Assembly: GCA_027704905.1 (NCBI GenBank)
Contig: CM051001.1
Coordinates: 25,239,237 to 25,303,236, forward strand
DNA length: 64,000 bases
From: Muraenolepis orangiensis
Taxonomy: Eukaryota > Chordata > Actinopteri > Gadiformes > Muraenolepididae
Direction: 5' to 3'
Translations under genes and position numbers: made by a program
Shown here: positions 12,725 through 24,389 of the stretch, one piece after another
Layout: every line of letters begins with the position of its first letter
Numbering within the stretch: position 1 is the stretch's first letter
Notes under the pieces: model-generated
The model's input: the letters and a program-made list of their open reading frames with translations, nothing else
The model's database searches: none
Told to the model about the DNA's origin: nothing

Positions 12725-12835
12725 GGTCTTGCTTTCTATACTCCAGGGAACTGGAGAAAACACAGAGATGAATGTTCCATCTGTAGTGAATGGACCAAAT
12801 CCGTGGATCTGTGTTCTGCTTGAAAAGTTTTTTGA

Positions 12836-12882
12836 CATCACAAAAAGTTAACCAACTCTTTCAAGGTCCTGAGCATCATCCA
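12836..12882 (+). repeat. direct repeat, copy 1
   Basis: The core (caaaaagttaac, then ctctttcaaggtcctgag) is shared with 13585-13631, about 750 bp away. It could be the edges of an old insertion or a partial duplication. Confidence 0.75.
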
Positions 12883-13584
12883 TTCAATCGATCATTATGT
12901 TAGCCTCAACTCCTGTCAGATAATAAACGTGTGTGTAATGCTTCAGCCAATTTCCCAGTTTCAAGGCTTGCATGTGATTAATTGTGCCTTCACCCTTCAT
13001 AGATCAATTGCATGCGCAACGGATGAATAGGATGAAAATGACACTCCATCAAACACAATGACAAAGTCTTCACTGCATCACAACATAAGTACATATTCTA
13101 CTAAGACAACCACGCTTCATTCTACATGGCTTATATATAATTTTTTTACAGTGACTTAAAAGTTATTTTCTTATTGCGCTAACTACTGGCAATCCAGTTG
13201 TTTTAGACTGCACCTCATGTCATGTCCTTAAACCACTTGCCTTCTTCATTGCATCCATCTGTTACGCTACCATAATTTGACCATTACACATAACATATCA
13301 CAGTTTGACAAGAGAGGCCCCACACATCTTTGGAGGTGATGTGTGCAAATGTTTTAGTGTTCTACTGATTGCTCACAAGGTTGTTGTCTTGTTTTTGACA
13401 TAAAAGTTCTAGGGACACAACGATGAGGACAGTGTCCTTGTTGGGAGCACTATTGTGAAGACTCTACATTACATGGACATGAATGATACATACTGTATGC
13501 TATCTGACTGAGAAACACTCTCAAAGTAGTGAATCTTGAATGATAACATACCGTTTATTAAGACTTTAAAGAAAGAATGTCAAA

Positions 13585-13631
13585 CATCACAAAAAGTTAA
13601 CTCAACTCTTTCAAGGTCCTGAGTACATCCA
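13585..13631 (+). repeat. direct repeat, copy 2
   Basis: Second copy of the 12836-12882 word, with a 1-base insertion and a few substitutions. Confidence 0.75.
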
Positions 13632-15033
13632 GCCAGGACATGAAACACTGGGAATTGTTACCAGAAAGCCCAGAATTGTAAGACAATACTGCGTAGGATA
13701 GCCATGTGGGTCTGAGATTATGACTTTCAAATTAAACAAAGCCTTCCAGTTCCCTTGAAGATACACGTTGCATTTATGTTCCCCATGTTTCTGCTTCAGT
13801 TTGTTGCCATCCCCTGACTAAATAGGCAAATAGGCATATGTCTAGAAAAAAAGGCAGCTCTGTAAATATGAATGTTGTAGGCAGGTGCAACTGTGCATAG
13901 TGCTTTGCTGTTGAAATGAATTTGAATCATTCACTTGAGAAAGCAGAGGGATATTATTCTGTCAGAGAGAATTGGGGATAAGTTGCTTGTATTCTGCGTT
14001 TCACTTTTGGCAGAAAACATGTCAATGTTCCATAGTACTGACAATATGTGTCCTTTGAAATTGATTTACACAAGTGACATTATGCACCATGTCATCTGGG
14101 CGAGTTAATCCATATTTAGGTCAATAAAGAGTCAAATTAATTCTCCACCCATATATTTTGAGTAATGTGTGCAAAACGAAATGCATAGGACCTATCCTGC
14201 TCAAAAATGTCCAATATGGCCGTTTTAGTGTTTAGTTTACTGATACTGTTCATGTGGGAAATTTGGCTTTCGTATCAAGTAAAAAAAACAATCTCACAGT
14301 GCCTATAACAATCCCAAAGTTGTACAAAGACCAACATAAAAATGTAGTGATAGTCTCATTGGTTCTTGAACAAACTCTATAGAAACCACCAGTGTATACT
14401 GGTGGTGTTAAACTTCATATAGACAATCCTTGACTTGACTGACTTGACTGATATATGTATAGAATAAAAATAGCTTTGCATCTTCTTCATTTGAGTATGA
14501 TAAACATGTGGTTTTCTGATGAGGACTCTTGCCAAACAATTATATCTAGTGTACTGGCTTTTGCTCTATAGACGTACAGTATCTCTTCTTATATTCAGGT
14601 ATTTGCTCACACAATATCTCATCATACGACGATCTGACAGAATCTATTTTCAGGATACACTTAAAGAAAACACAGACAGAATGTGGGGAAGGTTGTGTGT
14701 TCAGGTGGTTCACTTGCTCTGCCTCTCAGTCACACATGACATGTCCAAACAAGAAAAATATAATGGCAAAACTGCTACATTTCTACAGTGCTGAAGGTAA
14801 GCAGCTGGTGGCCATTCAGTAGACAAACAATAATTGTAACTAGTAGCTACATGGCTTCCTGTGATGGGTGAGTGATTTATACGATGATTCCAATGGGTGA
14901 AATAAGCAAGAAACAAGTAATCTAGTGTGATAAATAAGCTTAAATTCCCCATAGCAGTAGCACACAACTGGATCTTAAAAAAGGCTCAGCTGCAAGAGCT
15001 CATCTTTAAAAGGAGGAATGCATTCACCTAGCT

Positions 15034-15036
<3 letters not shown>

Positions 15037-15093
<57 letters not shown>
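15037..15093. repeat. (TC)n microsatellite
   Basis: About 28 TC units. Confidence 0.99.
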
Positions 15094-15096
<3 letters not shown>

Positions 15097-16322
15097 CAAA
15101 TATACCTGTTCAAATATGTTCGGTATTCGCTCGGTGCTGCGGCAATGGATTACTCACACAATATAAACGATGTATGCACAATTTAATATATGTTGTCATA
15201 CATAAATCAAAGGGTATGATACATATTTGCATACAGTAACGCACACACACACACACACATTTCAAAGATTTTCACTTAACAAATAATACTTAAAAAAAGA
15301 AAATAGCTTCCAGCTACGCTAGACGTGTGTGTGTAAGTGGAATGTAAAACCAAGGGGCACAAATCAAGGCATGCAATTTCACATTAGCTAGGCAGCATAT
15401 GCCCATTTTGTAAGGGATAATGTGAAATGAAATAACTAGAACTAGCACCTAACGACGGTCTGTCATTCATGGCAGCAGCCTGCAATTCAGATATAACTGA
15501 ATGAACTGAACTGAATGTCACAATCGACCAATCTGAATTGTGTATTCAACAAGGCCGTGTTATAATGCATGATAACTGTCAGATCATATTTAGAGAATGC
15601 TTTATCTAGGCATTATCTAGTATATCTTAGGTAGTTTATCTTATGTCGTTTATGAGTTATACTTAGTCTTTTTGGTTGAAGACATATCGAGTACATTTTT
15701 AATTATTTCCAGCCTCACATTCAAGCTGGAAATATACGTCTAACGTGTATTTATTTTAGTTTTATAATATAATTTTTCAAAAACAACAGCCGAGATCCTC
15801 GTGGAGACCTTTCCTTCAACAATCTGAAGAGCATTTTAGGACAATGGGAATTTATATATTTTTTTTAATTTTTTTTTTAAAGAAATCGATGCATATATAA
15901 ACAGGCAGAGGAACTTCAACTCCCTTGCGGGGATCTTAGAAATGAAGTTAAAAGAAACATTGAAAAAAATGTGAATTTCAGGATCAGGTGTACGGTCTGC
16001 CGATGCAGTGGGAATGCAGAAAAGGCCACATGCTAAGGTGGTTTAAAATGTTAAGCGTTGACAGACAATATTGTTGAAACTGTTCCCTAACCTTCAGCAT
16101 TAACCTTTAATAATGTAATGAACACCCAAATAGACTTGTTAATTGTTTTCCCTTTTCTTTTTTAAACCTTATGAAACATAATTATATAAAGGCAGAGCAG
16201 AGGATCTTACAAAAGTCTTTTATTCTTTCCTCTGCGGCACCACTAATTAATGTAGCCCTTCTAGCTGCTTTGTAATTAATTGATCAAAGCAAGGGGTCAA
16301 TTATATAAAAGCTGTGCAGAAC
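15094..16322. other. no gene recognised
   Basis: AT-rich unique sequence with a short (AC)n at about 15241-15260 and T/A runs near 15860-15880. No coding evidence. Confidence 0.55.
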
Positions 16323-16406
<84 letters not shown>

Positions 16407-16411
16407 CATGT

Positions 16412-16457
<46 letters not shown>

Positions 16458-16463
16458 GTGTGT
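16323..16463. repeat. interrupted (TG)n microsatellite
   Basis: About 140 bp of TG units broken by GGGCA, TGTATG and TGCG interruptions. A smaller (CA)n block lies at 16647-16685 and another at 17011-17031. Confidence 0.98.
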
Positions 16464-16645
16464 CATTTGCAATGTAGATGTTTGTGTTACAGGAGTGCTG
16501 CATGTAGGTTTCATTAATTGATGATGGATTGCTGTTATGATTCTGTGATAGATTGCGGTCGAATAGGAGACACATAATGTGTGTTCTGACATAGTCACCT
16601 CGTTGTGCTGATGTTTTCTGTGGGTAGAGAGGGATGTGTGCATGT

Positions 16646-16676
<31 letters not shown>

Positions 16677-17876
16677 CACACACACTTGAATATTTTCAGG
16701 ATACACAAAAATGTCATTCTACATTCTCTAGGCTTTACTACATTCCAAACAGTTTTTCACTTTACGCTTTCATCTCACACACACTCTCCCTCTCCTAGTC
16801 TATCTAGCTGTCTCCAGCCGTCTCTCTGTCCTCTGGCTCTCTTCCTTTGTCTCTGCCTCTCTCTCCCTGTGTCTCTCGCCCCTTCTAACTCTCTGGTGGA
16901 CTATGGATAAACGTGCAAATGGTTAACTCAATGGGCCCAGTGTTCCTCTGCTGGGCTCTAACCAATAGGTCCTAACATGGTTTCACTCCCAATTAATCAC
17001 CACCACCCTCCACACACACACACACACACAAGTATACAAATATATATAAATATACAAAGTATATAAGTGGTATTAACATGATTCAAATTGGTACATACAA
17101 ATTGTTTCAATGGCATCTAAGAGTACAAATGGTGTGTTTAATTGGTGTTACAATTTTGAGGGGGTACTTAGGAATACATTTTCCCTGTCAGGGGTCCCTT
17201 GCCCCAAAAGGTTTGAGAACCCCTGCTCTAGAATCTAGACAGCCACTGGGGATGTAACAGTGATATTTAGGAGCTATTATTTGAGTTAAAGAAGTGGTTA
17301 AAAGTGGCCGAGACATCCGTCAGCTTAGTTAGTGAAATGCACTGTGAGAATATCTGTTCTGGTTGACTGTGCCTGCCTCTGTACGAGACTATTTCCATTT
17401 GAATGACTGCTCCCAGCTCATTTGTGACCAATTAGGGCATCTGTTCTGTGATTGGTTCAGGGAATCACACTTCTCAATGCAGGAGAAATTAAGGGAGGGA
17501 GAAAGGAAGCAGAGAGGGAGTGATGGAACATTTTTTTGGTTATTTCGTTACCAAATCTTGCTCTCTTGTAACTAATTGCCACATTAAGTGGCACAAGTTG
17601 TATTAGTTGTTAAAGACACACATGTATAAGCATGTTTTTGATGATATTGATGTCAAGCAAGCAATAAATTGTAATTATGGTCTAAACTGGTACATTTTCA
17701 CAGTAGTTGCCGTAAAGTAACACTTTATGTTTCACCTTTGTTTGTCGTTACTAGATGTGGATGACATTTCCCAGTGAAAAATTGAAATGTTATTAATAAG
17801 TCTAGTTTTGCTAGGATGGTATGTCTTTAAGTTTGCTTTGGCTTGTTGTTGGCTTTGCTATTGTAAAACAAAGGAC
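16464..17876. other. no gene recognised; possible hAT terminus
   Basis: No supported gene. At about 17177-17226 the minus strand reads CAGGGGTTCTCAAACC, a typical hAT terminal inverted repeat, but no partner end was found on the other side, so any element is truncated. Confidence 0.5.
17177..17226 (-). mobile_element. possible single hAT-type terminus
   Basis: The minus strand starts CAGGGGTTCTCAAACC followed by a G-rich 'ggggcaagggaccc'. The word looks like hAT ends. With one end only and no visible target duplication, this is a weak call. Confidence 0.4.
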
Positions 17877-18554
17877 CAGGGGTGGGTTTCCCGATAACGT
17901 TGTCTCTTAGCGTGTTACGAAGACTTGAAAGGTATACCTTACTAAAGTTGTTTACTGTTCTACGTGTGTTCCACGAACTATCCCTTAGGAGGTTGCTTAA
18001 GGTATACCTTCTTACGTCCGACGTTGTGCTGAAATCGATGACTCGAGAATCGACTTTTCACTCCAGGTAGCGACTGTTTCACCGCGTTATGAGAGGATGT
18101 GGTGTTCTTTATCAATAAAACACTGCAGGAATACTAAAGAATATTGCATTTATCATGACTGAGAACATATTCATAGAATTTAAAACTCAATTATCAAACC
18201 GTAAATCTAATGATTGCCTACAGGTGGCACGAGCCCGCCACCTCAGATTGTGATATCAAGCCTCTTCCCGCTACACTACCTCAGCTAATTACGCCACCCA
18301 CCAGTACACCTTATTTGGCAAGAAAAGGTTGATTTAAATATTTTTTATATCATTGTCATGGTGCCTTAAATAACTTTGCAATTAGGGTTGATTAACCAGC
18401 AGCCCCATCACATAACTGGTGTAGTTCACAATTCTCTCTGATTGGCTGACAATTTCAATAAAAGCGCACCAACAAGAAATAACATTAGATATGTAACATT
18501 AGATATGTCAGGCAGTGCTGTTGCGCAATATTTCGGGGCTCCCCCGCAGGTCAT

Positions 18555-18685
18555 GAAGTCCAACGGGGGGGGGGGGGGTTGACGCGATCGTGAAGTCCAA
18601 CGGGAGGTGGGGGGGGGGTTGACGCGATCGTGAAGTCCAACGGGGGGGGGGGGGGGGGGGTTGACGCGATCGTGAAGTCCGATGG
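18555..18685 (+). repeat. G-run minisatellite, about 3 units
   Basis: Units contain 'cgatcgtgaagtccaacg', a run of about 8 to 20 G, then 'ttgacg'. Unit length differs mainly through G-run length. A further G-rich block follows at 18746-18810. Such runs can form G-quadruplexes. Confidence 0.85.
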
Positions 18686-18804
18686 TCCGGGCCGGCAGGT
18701 ATGCCAGATGGCCAGTCAAACCGTGGTGCCTAGCAACTTAACAGGTAGGGGGGGGGCCCTGGGGGTGGGGGCCTCCTAAACTCCGGGGCTCCCCCGCGGG
18801 GTCT

Positions 18805-18950
18805 GTGGGGGCCTCCGCTACGCCACTGATGTCAGGGCAAAAACATCGCAAAAAGCGGTCCGCCAGCGTCACCAATGTGGACATGGACGTCATGCTGGGT
18901 GAGGTGGCGCTGAATCGTGAAGCACTGTTTTCGAGTTTTAGGAGTTTAAG
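18805..18950 (+). pseudogene. possible SANT/Myb-like N-terminal remnant
   Basis: The frame contains RKKRSASVTNVDMDVMLGEV followed by NREALF, which resembles the N-terminus of the SANT/Myb-like DNA-binding proteins carried by Harbinger-type transposons. After about 45 residues the similarity ends and the frame becomes hydrophobic non-family sequence. Assignment is from general resemblance only. Confidence 0.4.
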
Positions 18951-19278
18951 AGGCGATTTCATGTTCAATAAAGTGCAAAATGTATCCACCGTAATGTACA
19001 ATTTCGGCATGAAAACATTCCCATTAATGTGGTATTTTTGTTGTATATTATTACCGTTATGAACTACATATTGATTCACAGATTGAAATTAAACTAGGCC
19101 AACAACATCGCTAAGGTGGAGTTAAGAGAGGTCCAGACCTGCCTTACGAAAGTGTCACTTACGGAAGGTATACTTAGCTAAGAACGTTTCGGGAAACACG
19201 GCGAGACGTTAAGGTACAGCTTAAGGTGGAACTTACGAACGACGTAGCGTTAAGAAGGCTTCGGGAAACCCACCCCTG

Positions 19279-20555
19279 AATGTCTATTAATGAATATATT
19301 ATATTGTACTATCAAATATATTGTAATTATATGGTATTGTTACATCCTGACAGAGTAATGAAACCTGAATGTAGTATACGTCTACTGTTGTGTGTTGTTT
19401 TGTGGCAGAAAGAGTGGGAACACACAATTTACTTTCCACTCACACATACCGGTATACATTTAAAACACACCACCCAGACCTTTAAGTCTGATTTGTATGG
19501 GTGTAGTGTTCTGTAGTGCTACACGGTTGCAGTAAGAGTTAGCTTGGCTTCCATTTTCTATGGGCTGCATTCAGCATGAATATCAACATAACTCACCATA
19601 AAAACTGCATGCAAATGGAAAGCTACAAAGCTACTGTTGATCATCATCACAAACAACATTATTACTGACTTTACACTGTTTATTATGATGTGGAGTGAGT
19701 GTGGTTGGCGGCTGGTTTAAGCCGCCTCACCTGGCCCGAGTCAACACGCTCACGGCACACGTATTCTTGCATATTGTCAAGTCATTTACCCATACTTTTT
19801 ATGTATGTACATCCGTGGTGGTGAAAACCTTTTGCATGATACCGTCTTCTCTCTGCGTTGTCTGAGTCTAAAGCCATTTTGAATGAGACTGATATACTTT
19901 TCCCCCGTGACCTGAAGCTGCATTGCCTGCAGTTTCCTCTTGATTTCTGGTTCCCCCCGCCCCCCTCCTTTCTACACCACCTTACCTTATTCTCAAAGTC
20001 AAATACAAACTAACATTATATCACAATAATGTAACATTAATTAACGCATCTGAGAAGCACGAAGTGTGTGCACATGTTTTCATATCTGGCAAGCTGGTTA
20101 ACCCTTCAGTGGAGGTGAGTAAAGAAACATGGAGAAAAAACCCCAGAAGAAAACACATTTTTTATGGAGTTCAGTAATGTCATATCTATATATCTATATA
20201 TATATAGATATATATATATTACTGCTGTGTTCTCTCTCTCTCTCTCTAACCCTCATGCAAGTGTATTATTTTCCATTAAAAAAACTACAACAAATGCAAA
20301 AACATTTGTTCCTTTAATTGTTTGACCTTTATGGTGTATATATACACACTATATACTGTATACACCAGTGTGTGTATATATACAAATTATAACATGCAAT
20401 TATAGTCATATATACACTATGTGAAGATATGGGTAGGAGTTCACAATCTACTACTACTACTATTGGTATCATTTAAAGTCCGAGGCAGCCTTCTATGTTA
20501 ATATAAGTACACACTGTTTTGTACAGAAGTTGTGTACAAATGGTTGTAGTGGTGC
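19279..20555. other. no gene recognised; TA-rich hairpins
   Basis: Unique-looking sequence. A TA-rich tract lies at 20181-20219. At 20335-20381 inverted words (tatatatacacac and gtgtgtgtatatata) could extrude a hairpin. Confidence 0.55.
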
Positions 20556-20559
20556 TCAT

Positions 20560-22745
20560 AATAATACATTTGATTTAATATAGCGCTTTTCAGGACACCC
20601 AAGGCGCTACAGACATGCTAAAATTGCACGTACAGTAAAATCATTTAATAGTTATATAGATTCAAATAAGACAGAAAATAATGATAAAAAAAAAAATAAT
20701 AATTATAATGAAAAGGTGTACAATTAAAATGTAAAGTCATGGGATGGCGTGTTTAGCAGGGAAAAGCCAGTTTGAAGAGGTGGGTCTTGAGAGCCTGTTT
20801 AAAGGATGGTAGGGTGGTTGCCGAATGTGAATGGGGCCAGCAGCAACTAAAAAAGGCCCTGTTGCCCCAGGTCCATAGCTTGGTCCTGGGGACTATCAGG
20901 TGGTTTGTGTCAGTGGACCTGAGGCGATTAGAAGGAGTGTGACGGGGAGGAGGTCAGAGAGGTAGGGAGGGGCCAGGTTATTGAGGGCTTTGTTGGTTAT
21001 GAGCAGTATTTTGAAGTCGAGGCGGGCAATATTCCTGAGGCGAAAGAAGGCAGTTTTGGTGATGTCGTTGACATGTGGTAGGAATGAGAGGGTGAAGTCA
21101 AGGATGGTGCCAAGGTTTCGGACATGGGTTGAGGGGGTGACTATGAAACGATCTATTCTGCCCAGGTGGTGAGGGTGGAGTGGGTGGTTGTGGTGATGGT
21201 CTTGGAGGAGAGGTAAAGTTGTGTGTAACTCGCATAGCAATGGAAGGGGAAGCCGTGCCGGCAGAACATATATACAGTATATACAGGATGAAGAGGGGGG
21301 GGGTGAAAGCACTGATCCTTGGGGGACACCATGAGTTTCTGGGGCGGTGGACGATTGGCAGTGGTTTATGAAGATGTATTGGTGATTGTCGGAGAGGTAG
21401 GAGGTGAACCAGGAGAGGACAGTATCGGAAATGCCAAGGGAGTGGAGGCGGGAGAGAAGGATGGAATGATTGATTGTATCAAAGGCAGCAGTGAGGTCGA
21501 GGAGGATCAGGATGGTTAGGGAGCCAGAGTCAGCAGAGAGAAGGATGTCATTGCTGATTTTTATTAGTGCAGTTTCTGTACTGTGAAAGGTGCAGAAGCC
21601 GGATTGGAACAGTTCGTAGAGGTTATTGTTGTTGAGGTGGGTTTTGAGTTGAGTGGCAATAGCTCGCGCAAGGACTTTGGACAGGAAGGAGAGGTTAGAT
21701 TTAAGAAATGACAGGAAGGAGTTGCATTTGCTGGTGAAGGAATTGGAGATGGTATCCATGGGCTTGAGAAGTTTGTTGATGGTGGAGAAGAGCGTTTTGG
21801 GGTTGTTGAGTTTTGGGGTTGTTGGAGTAGTGGGAGGAACGAGCATTGTTGAGGGCATCTTTGTATTGTTGTTAGTGGAGATGGTTGGCATCCAAGTGAA
21901 CAGTGAGTCTGGTTTGGTTGGCAAGTCTTTCTGGTTGACAGTTGTTTGGCTTTGAGTTGGAAGAGTTGATCTGTGTACCAGGGGGTGGAGTCAGTGAAGG
22001 AGACAGATTTGCTTTTTGTGGGAGAAATTATATCAAGACAGAAGGAGAGTGCAGCATTGTAGTTGTTGACTAGGCAGGTAACGGAGGCATTTGAAGTGAG
22101 GGTAGGGTTGGAGATAGTGTCGGCCAAGATGGAAGAGAGGGAGGAGGGGTTTATGGAGTTGAGGTTACGAAATGTGATGATGTGTTCCTGTTTGACAAGG
22201 GGGGTGGCGATGACAATGTCCAGGGTGATGGTCGGAGATTGTGAGATCAGTGCTGGTGAGGTTGTAAAAGGTGATGCCAGAGCTGCAGACCAGATCCAAT
22301 GTGTGTCCTTTTCTGTGGGTGGGGAAATCAATGTGTTTGGTGATGTTGAAATACTTTAAAATGTCCAATAGTTCTGGGTAAGGAATTCAGATAGGTCAGA
22401 GGGAAATGAGGGGTTTGGTTTGGAGGGACAGTAAATGACAGCAGTGACAAGGGGTTTGGGACAGTTTAAATGCAAGATGTTTGAAACAGGGGGGGAGGGA
22501 ATGGATATTGCGCTTGATTTTTATTGTTTGTCGGTGAAATGTTGCTTTGCTGCCGCCGCACCCATCCTGGCGTGGTTTGTCCATGTACGTGTATCCAGCG
22601 GGTGCAGTTTGGTTGAGAGTGAAATATTCGGATGGGTTGTGCCAGGTTTCAGTTAAACAGAAAAAGTCCAGTTTATTGTCTGTGATTAATTCATTAAGAA
22701 TGAGACCTTTAGTGTTAATGGATCAGGTAAAAAAGTTCAAATTTG
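20560..22745 (-). mobile_element. L2-like LINE, endonuclease to 3' end
   Basis: Read on the minus strand, an APE-type endonuclease region (about 22745-22165, with FFCLTETWHNPSEYF and THRKGHTLDLVCSSGITF) is followed by a linker and a reverse transcriptase region. The RT holds LDLTAAFDTINHSILLSRL and HGVPQGSVLSP. The catalytic YADD block is missing because the frame jumps from VLSP to the VRNLGTILD segment, implying an internal deletion. Stops and frame changes are frequent. The left side (about 20560-20640), with 'atatagcgcttttcagg', is the 3' UTR. A degenerate L2-clade relic. Confidence 0.85.
20896..21924 (-). pseudogene. L2-like reverse transcriptase, YADD block deleted
   Basis: A 342-codon open frame containing part of the L2 RT palm (LLDLTAAFDTINHSILLSRL; GVPQGSVLSP) and, further on, VTPSTHVRNLGTIL and KTAFFRLRNIARL from the thumb/C-terminal region. 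The segment that should carry the F/YADD metal-binding aspartates is absent, so no polymerase activity is possible although the frame is open. The first ~90 residues are out of register with the family. Confidence 0.75.
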
Positions 22746-23640
22746 AGATGTGATTGTGTCTGGTTGGGCTCGTTTGCTGTGATCAGCGAACGGAGGGATG
22801 CGTGTCTCCAATTTAGGAAGGGCATATCGGCTCATAAGCTGGCAGCTTAGCGCACATATACCGTTTCTGTCCCCGGGGCCTTTAAATAGGGGCTCGCTTC
22901 CAGCAGCTTCCACCCGGCTTCCTACTCCACTTTATTCTATTTCCCACTATACGACAATGAAAAAGAGAAAGGCGTAGAGACATGGTGTGCGCACAAACGT
23001 AATGTCAATGAATCCCGAAGTGAATCCCAAAGTCTGCATACATTCACTGGTTTCACTGCCGTCGTGACCATGAGCAGCTGGGGCAGACCCTTGGAGGAGG
23101 ATAAAGTATATGAAAAAATACAAAAATGTGACACAATGCCAAAAAGTTCCCCTCAGGGGGATTGGGGAGGGGGTCGAGGGGGAGAGAGACGGCTGTTCCT
23201 TTTAAGGGTTTCCCACCAGGATCAGGTTCCATTTTGTGGTGTGGCCCGGGGGTGTCATATTTTTTCAAGAACTTGTTTGGTATGTTCTGTTGAAATCACA
23301 TATTTCAAGAGAAGATGTTTGGTAAGTTCTGTTGAAATCACATATTTCAATAACGTTTTTGCAATGATCTGATCCTATTTATGAATAATAAATGGAGCAG
23401 GCATTGAAGTGAATTTGTGCATTTAACGTGTTTTCCATCGACAATGTTTCACATGTTTATGGTGTGTATATGGAAATGCATCAAGAGAGGTGCTGTTTGT
23501 TTGTGGGTGTGTACGAGGTGTGTGTATGTGTGTGTGTGTGTGTTACGGCATGTGGTTCCTTCGGGTGGCAATGTGGGCCTTGTTCCCTGTTTCAGGTCAG
23601 AGCCCTGCTCCAGCACCAGGATCCGGACTCCACCAATCAC
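22746..23640. other. no gene recognised; short tandem duplication
   Basis: No supported gene. It contains a 42-bp tandem duplication (23275-23355) and a short (TG)n at about 23524-23541. Confidence 0.55.
23275..23355 (+). repeat. 42-bp tandem duplication
   Basis: Two units share tgttctgttgaaatcacata-type sequence followed by tttcaa, offset by 42 bp, with one mismatch in the core. Confidence 0.85.
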
Positions 23641-23660
23641 CAATCAACTAATCACCAATA

Positions 23661-23930
23661 GTTAATGGACATTTATATAGCGCTTTTCTAACCAATGGTT
23701 ACTCAAAGCGCTTTACATATCAAGTCTCACATTCACCCATTCATACACACATTCAACCACCAACGGCGGAGTCAGCCATGCAAGGAGACAGCCAGCACGT
23801 CGGGAGCAGTTAGGGTTAGGGTGTCTTGCTCAAGGACACCTCGACAGCTTTTGCTAGGAGGAGGCGGGGATCGAACCAGCAGAGGCGACCGCGCTACCTC
23901 CTGCGCTAAACCAATCACCGCCACCTGCAA
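23661..23930 (-). mobile_element. tRNA-derived SINE
   Basis: On the minus strand a tRNA-like head carries an A box (TAGCGCAGGAGG, 23908-23897) and a B box (GGTTCGATCCC, 23877-23867) at normal spacing, forming an internal RNA polymerase III promoter. Downstream comes a conserved core (ccttgagcaagacaccc) and a tail with 'aaagcgctatataaatg'. No protein is coded; mobilisation would need LINE enzymes. A fragment of the same head occurs at 39170-39260. Confidence 0.8.
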
Positions 23931-24389
23931 TTTTTGTTGTGTATAAAGGCTGCCTGTTTTATGCAGCTCACCCTCTTTTGTTTGACACCCTCACGGCATG
24001 CACATCCCTACGGTGGTTGGGATAGGTAAGGTCCAGGTCTTCGGGACAGGTTAGACAGAGGCCTCTTTACATTTTCACCACGTAGATAACTCACTGTTAA
24101 ATACCTTAGGTTAGAGGGGGTATGCCACCCATGTATGTTTTGCCAGAGTAGTGTGTTTGGTTAACCGCTTGTTGCCACCGCTGCTACCAGTAGTTGCCAG
24201 AGGGCATTTTAGTTTTCCTTTTTGTGTAGCTTTGTGAAGCTCCTTTTGATTTGGCATACTTCCACCAGGTCCCTAGGCCTGGTTCCTGAGTATTTGTTCT
24301 TTGAGTGTGTCCTGTGTCTGTGTCCTTTGTAATCACCAATACACTTTTTGCACTTTGACCCCTGTGTTGACACTGTTGGCCCAACACCA
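23931..24389. other. no gene recognised; possible LINE 5' region
   Basis: Lies directly upstream of the Rex1-like endonuclease and may be its 5' UTR, but I have no second copy to compare. Confidence 0.4.

Larger units (their letters stand above)
8290..12729 (-). mobile_element. complete Ty3/gypsy LTR retrotransposon
   Basis: A full-length element on the minus strand. It consists of two 146-bp LTRs, a single gag-pol frame, a candidate primer-binding site next to the right-hand LTR and a polypurine tract next to the left-hand LTR. The 5-bp word GGTCT flanks both sides (8290-8294 and 12725-12729), the size expected of integrase-made duplications. The LTRs look identical, and the frame has no stop over 1,326 codons, so insertion was probably recent. 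Domain order (protease, RT, RNase H, integrase) is that of Ty3/gypsy rather than Ty1/copia. The gag region, double CCHC knuckle and lack of an obvious env suggest the Mag-like vertebrate lineage; that placement is inference. Confidence 0.97.
12730..15036. other. no gene recognised; a separated direct repeat
   Basis: Unique-looking AT-rich sequence. A ~47-bp word (12836-12882) recurs with small changes at 13585-13631, and a perfect 8-bp-stem hairpin (ccaccagtgtatactggtgg) lies at 14386-14405. No supported reading frame. Confidence 0.55.
17877..19278 (+). mobile_element. DNA transposon with 18-bp identical inverted ends
   Basis: Left end CAGGGGTGGGTTTCCCGA and the reverse complement of the right end are identical for 18 bp. 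Beyond that, both ends carry similar scattered subterminal words (for example aaggtatacc and cttaaggt). No matching target duplication is visible, so superfamily assignment is uncertain. A small SANT-like reading frame inside (18805-18950) suggests Harbinger/ISL2EU-type ancestry. It also holds a G-run minisatellite and has no transposase of recognisable length, so it is non-autonomous. Confidence 0.75.

Noticed and set aside
18182..18310. Another tRNA-like or SINE sequence
   Set aside because: Weak A/B-box resemblance on the minus strand only, inside the TIR-bounded element; no tail or target duplication.
23805..23823. TTAGGG-like words (gttagggttaggg)
   Set aside because: Only two units, inside a SINE; not an interstitial telomere array.
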